The position numbers were made by a program, and so were the translations under genes. DNA of 31,786 nt from Syntrophomonas sp. UBA5288. GTDB lineage: Bacteria > Bacillota > Syntrophomonadia > Syntrophomonadales > Syntrophomonadaceae. This document shows, piece by piece, positions 30,568 through 31,786 of the stretch; the stretch's first letter is position 1; each line of letters begins with the position of its first letter. The stretch covers positions 1 to 31,786 of the forward strand of contig DHSK01000079.1 in assembly GCA_002408445.1 (NCBI GenBank), in the 5' to 3' direction. The notes below the pieces were generated by a model. It did no database searches. It was given only the letters and a program-made list of their open reading frames with translations, and was not told where the DNA came from.

Positions 30568-31557
30568 TTAAATATATACCCGGCTCAGCACGCTCCTGTA
30601 GTTCCCGGGCGTAAAAAAGCAGCCCTCGCCGTCCGCGGGCTCGTTTTCCTGCTTACATATAAATGGCGTTACCTGGCCTATACCGTTCAGCATACCCAAT
30701 TCGTTTTGCGATCTGTATGAGAAATAGGCGACGGCCGGATAATGTTTTCCGCCGAACGCTCTTAAGTATTCATTCACCTGCGTTTCAACTCCGCCTGTGC
30801 GCATGATGCCTTTTATGACATCGTACATATCGTCCTTGGAGGCGACCTCCATTTGGGTTATCCCGCCCGACTCGGAGCTTTTCCACGCGGCTGTGTACGG
30901 TATGCCGGCGTCAACAAAGGACGAGCATATGGAAATGAAAGCCTCGGCTAACGCGTCGGGAACGCTTGGCGGCACTCCCGCGGGCGATAAGCCGCCGTTC
31001 CACAATACTAAATACGCATCCTTGCGCGGCTGCGACCCGTCCGCGATCATAAGGCGGTCGTGCTTGAACGAGAGCTTGTAATTGATGCGGTTCATGGGGT
31101 CTCCGTCCACGAAGTCTCTATACTGCAGCGGCTCCGTATGATCCGGGCCTTTTTTATTTATGCTCGACGAATCGCCGGCTACGAGGCCTGAATTGGCGTC
31201 GGAGAGGAATACGTACGTCCGGAAGGTATCCGGCATAGACACTCTTGTTTCCTTTATCCCGGCGTGTTTGCGTATGCCCCGCAAGCCCAGGAAATCTACT
31301 ATCCTGAATTCCTCGCAAATAAACTCGTATTGCCCACAGGTGGAGCTTTCAAAGGTGAATCCGTACTCGATTTTTTTGTTCGGGGCGGCTGAGAGTGCGA
31401 CAGCGAGCTCTTGCTCTTTGTTGGTCAGGTTGTTCTTTATGGTGATCCTTAGCGCCGCCAGCGATATGGGCGCGACCGAACGGTTTTCTAAAATGAGCTT
31501 GCAGCGGGCGGGCTCACCCTTTTTTATCCTTGCCGGTATGATAAGAGCCAGTGTTCG
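30568..31557 (-). pseudogene. DUF58-family protein, 5'-truncated by an IS21-type insertion
   Basis: The open frame runs from a stop at 31558-31560 to 30568 (330 codons). It includes a beta-rich N-terminal segment (LALIIPARIKKGEPARCKLILENRSVAPISLAALRITIKNNL) and the DUF58 signature (LQYRDFVDGDPMNRINYKLSFKHDRLMI, the counterpart of YxxGDxxRxIxWK). The usual N-terminal membrane helices and start codon are absent; only internal starts, for example TTG 31284, remain. The sequence upstream belongs to a transposase. DUF58 proteins are von Willebrand A-like partners of MoxR ATPases and TgpA proteins. The whole operon appears to be decaying. Confidence 0.78.
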
Positions 31558-31786
31558 CTATATTGCCGGTATCTGGCGAAGTTATATTTAAAGAATTTAA
31601 CTACTGCCTCTATTCGGCCTTTACTGGGAGGATCTCCCTTTCTGCACAGGTAAATATCTAATTTCTCACTTTGCCGAAAGGCTTCAAATTCTTGGGTGTA
31701 AATGATATCCCCATAATTCTCATTAACCGCAATTAATCGGTCCTGGTCAAATACCAGTTCTCCGGGTTTACCTCCCATCCATTCAA
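31524..31786 (-). mobile_element. IS21-family IstA transposase fragment (runs off the window)
   Basis: The minus-strand frame is open to the window edge. It reads EWMGGKPGELVFDQDRLIAVNENYGDIIYTQEFEAFRQSEKLDIYLCRKGDPPSKGRIEAVVKFFKYNFARYRQY, the catalytic-core region of IstA. DQDR carries a catalytic Asp, and SKGRIE carries the Glu. The C-terminal part of IstA and istB are missing. At about 31540-31560 the sequence passes directly into the DUF58 gene, so the insertion is a deleted relic. The last residues (SEHWLLSYRQG) are read out of frame from DUF58 DNA. Confidence 0.85.

Overview
The window reads as a chromosomal stretch of an anaerobic, spore-former-type Firmicute (class Clostridia; Peptococcaceae/Desulfitobacterium-like or Sporomusa-like is my guess). 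The evidence is AGGAGG-type ribosome sites, ykkC-class and Moco-class riboswitches, an SLH surface protein, a lone short-chain acyl-CoA dehydrogenase, and an H-NOX chemoreceptor almost collinear with the Thermoanaerobacter (Caldanaerobacter) protein. Genus is inference; there is no rRNA or tRNA gene.

Layout. 1-1025: decayed, non-coding sequence. 1026-2162: acyl-CoA dehydrogenase with a strong terminator. 2463-2925 (minus): guanidine-I riboswitch, terminator and SMR guanidinium exporter. 3017-3643: 5'-truncated alpha/beta-hydrolase. 3714-7550 (minus): Moco/Tuco-type riboswitch followed by a molybdate/tungstate ABC transporter (binding protein, permease, ATPase) and a DUF4213/DUF364 metal-chelation protein. 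7551-9277: sparse region with a 22-bp perfect hairpin and a ParA-like ATPase cut by an in-frame TGA. 9278-9767: small membrane protein plus XRE regulator behind a palindromic operator.

9792-15802 (minus): a complete glycopeptide-resistance locus of the D-Ala-D-Lac type. Its order in transcription direction is vanY(PBP type)-vanH-ligase-vanX-vanR-vanS. VanX, ligase, VanR and VanH keep the diagnostic residues. An 18-bp candidate VanR box stands before vanY, vanH and vanR, with a fourth, orphan copy at the end of vanS. The orphan lies in a 56-bp direct repeat of the vanY promoter region, so the cluster is bracketed by direct repeats and looks circularly permuted from an RS-YHAX ancestor. VanRS would sense the drug, VanH makes D-lactate, the ligase makes D-Ala-D-Lac, VanX destroys D-Ala-D-Ala and VanY trims leftover D-Ala termini.

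15804-24388 (minus): an accessory, defence-island-like stretch. It holds an alkyltransferase-like protein, a HIRAN protein behind an unusual ADP-ribosylglycohydrolase/J-domain-like fusion, an XRE regulator, a Phd/ParE-type toxin-antitoxin pair with palindromic operator, a pRiA4b ORF-3-like protein, and a coupled two-gene unit (PLD-like protein plus helical partner). Small hairpin repeats with a GGGAC(G)GTTCT core lie between these genes.

24439-31786 (minus): SLH/FN3 surface protein without signal peptide, H-NOX-methyl-accepting chemotaxis receptor, then a decaying DUF58/TgpA-transglutaminase operon (frameshift, substituted catalytic Cys and His, truncated DUF58) joined to an IS21-type transposase fragment at the right edge.

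The best candidates for something undescribed are the permuted van locus with its VanR-box set, the ADP-ribosylglycohydrolase/J + HIRAN pair, and the PLD-like + helical protein pair.
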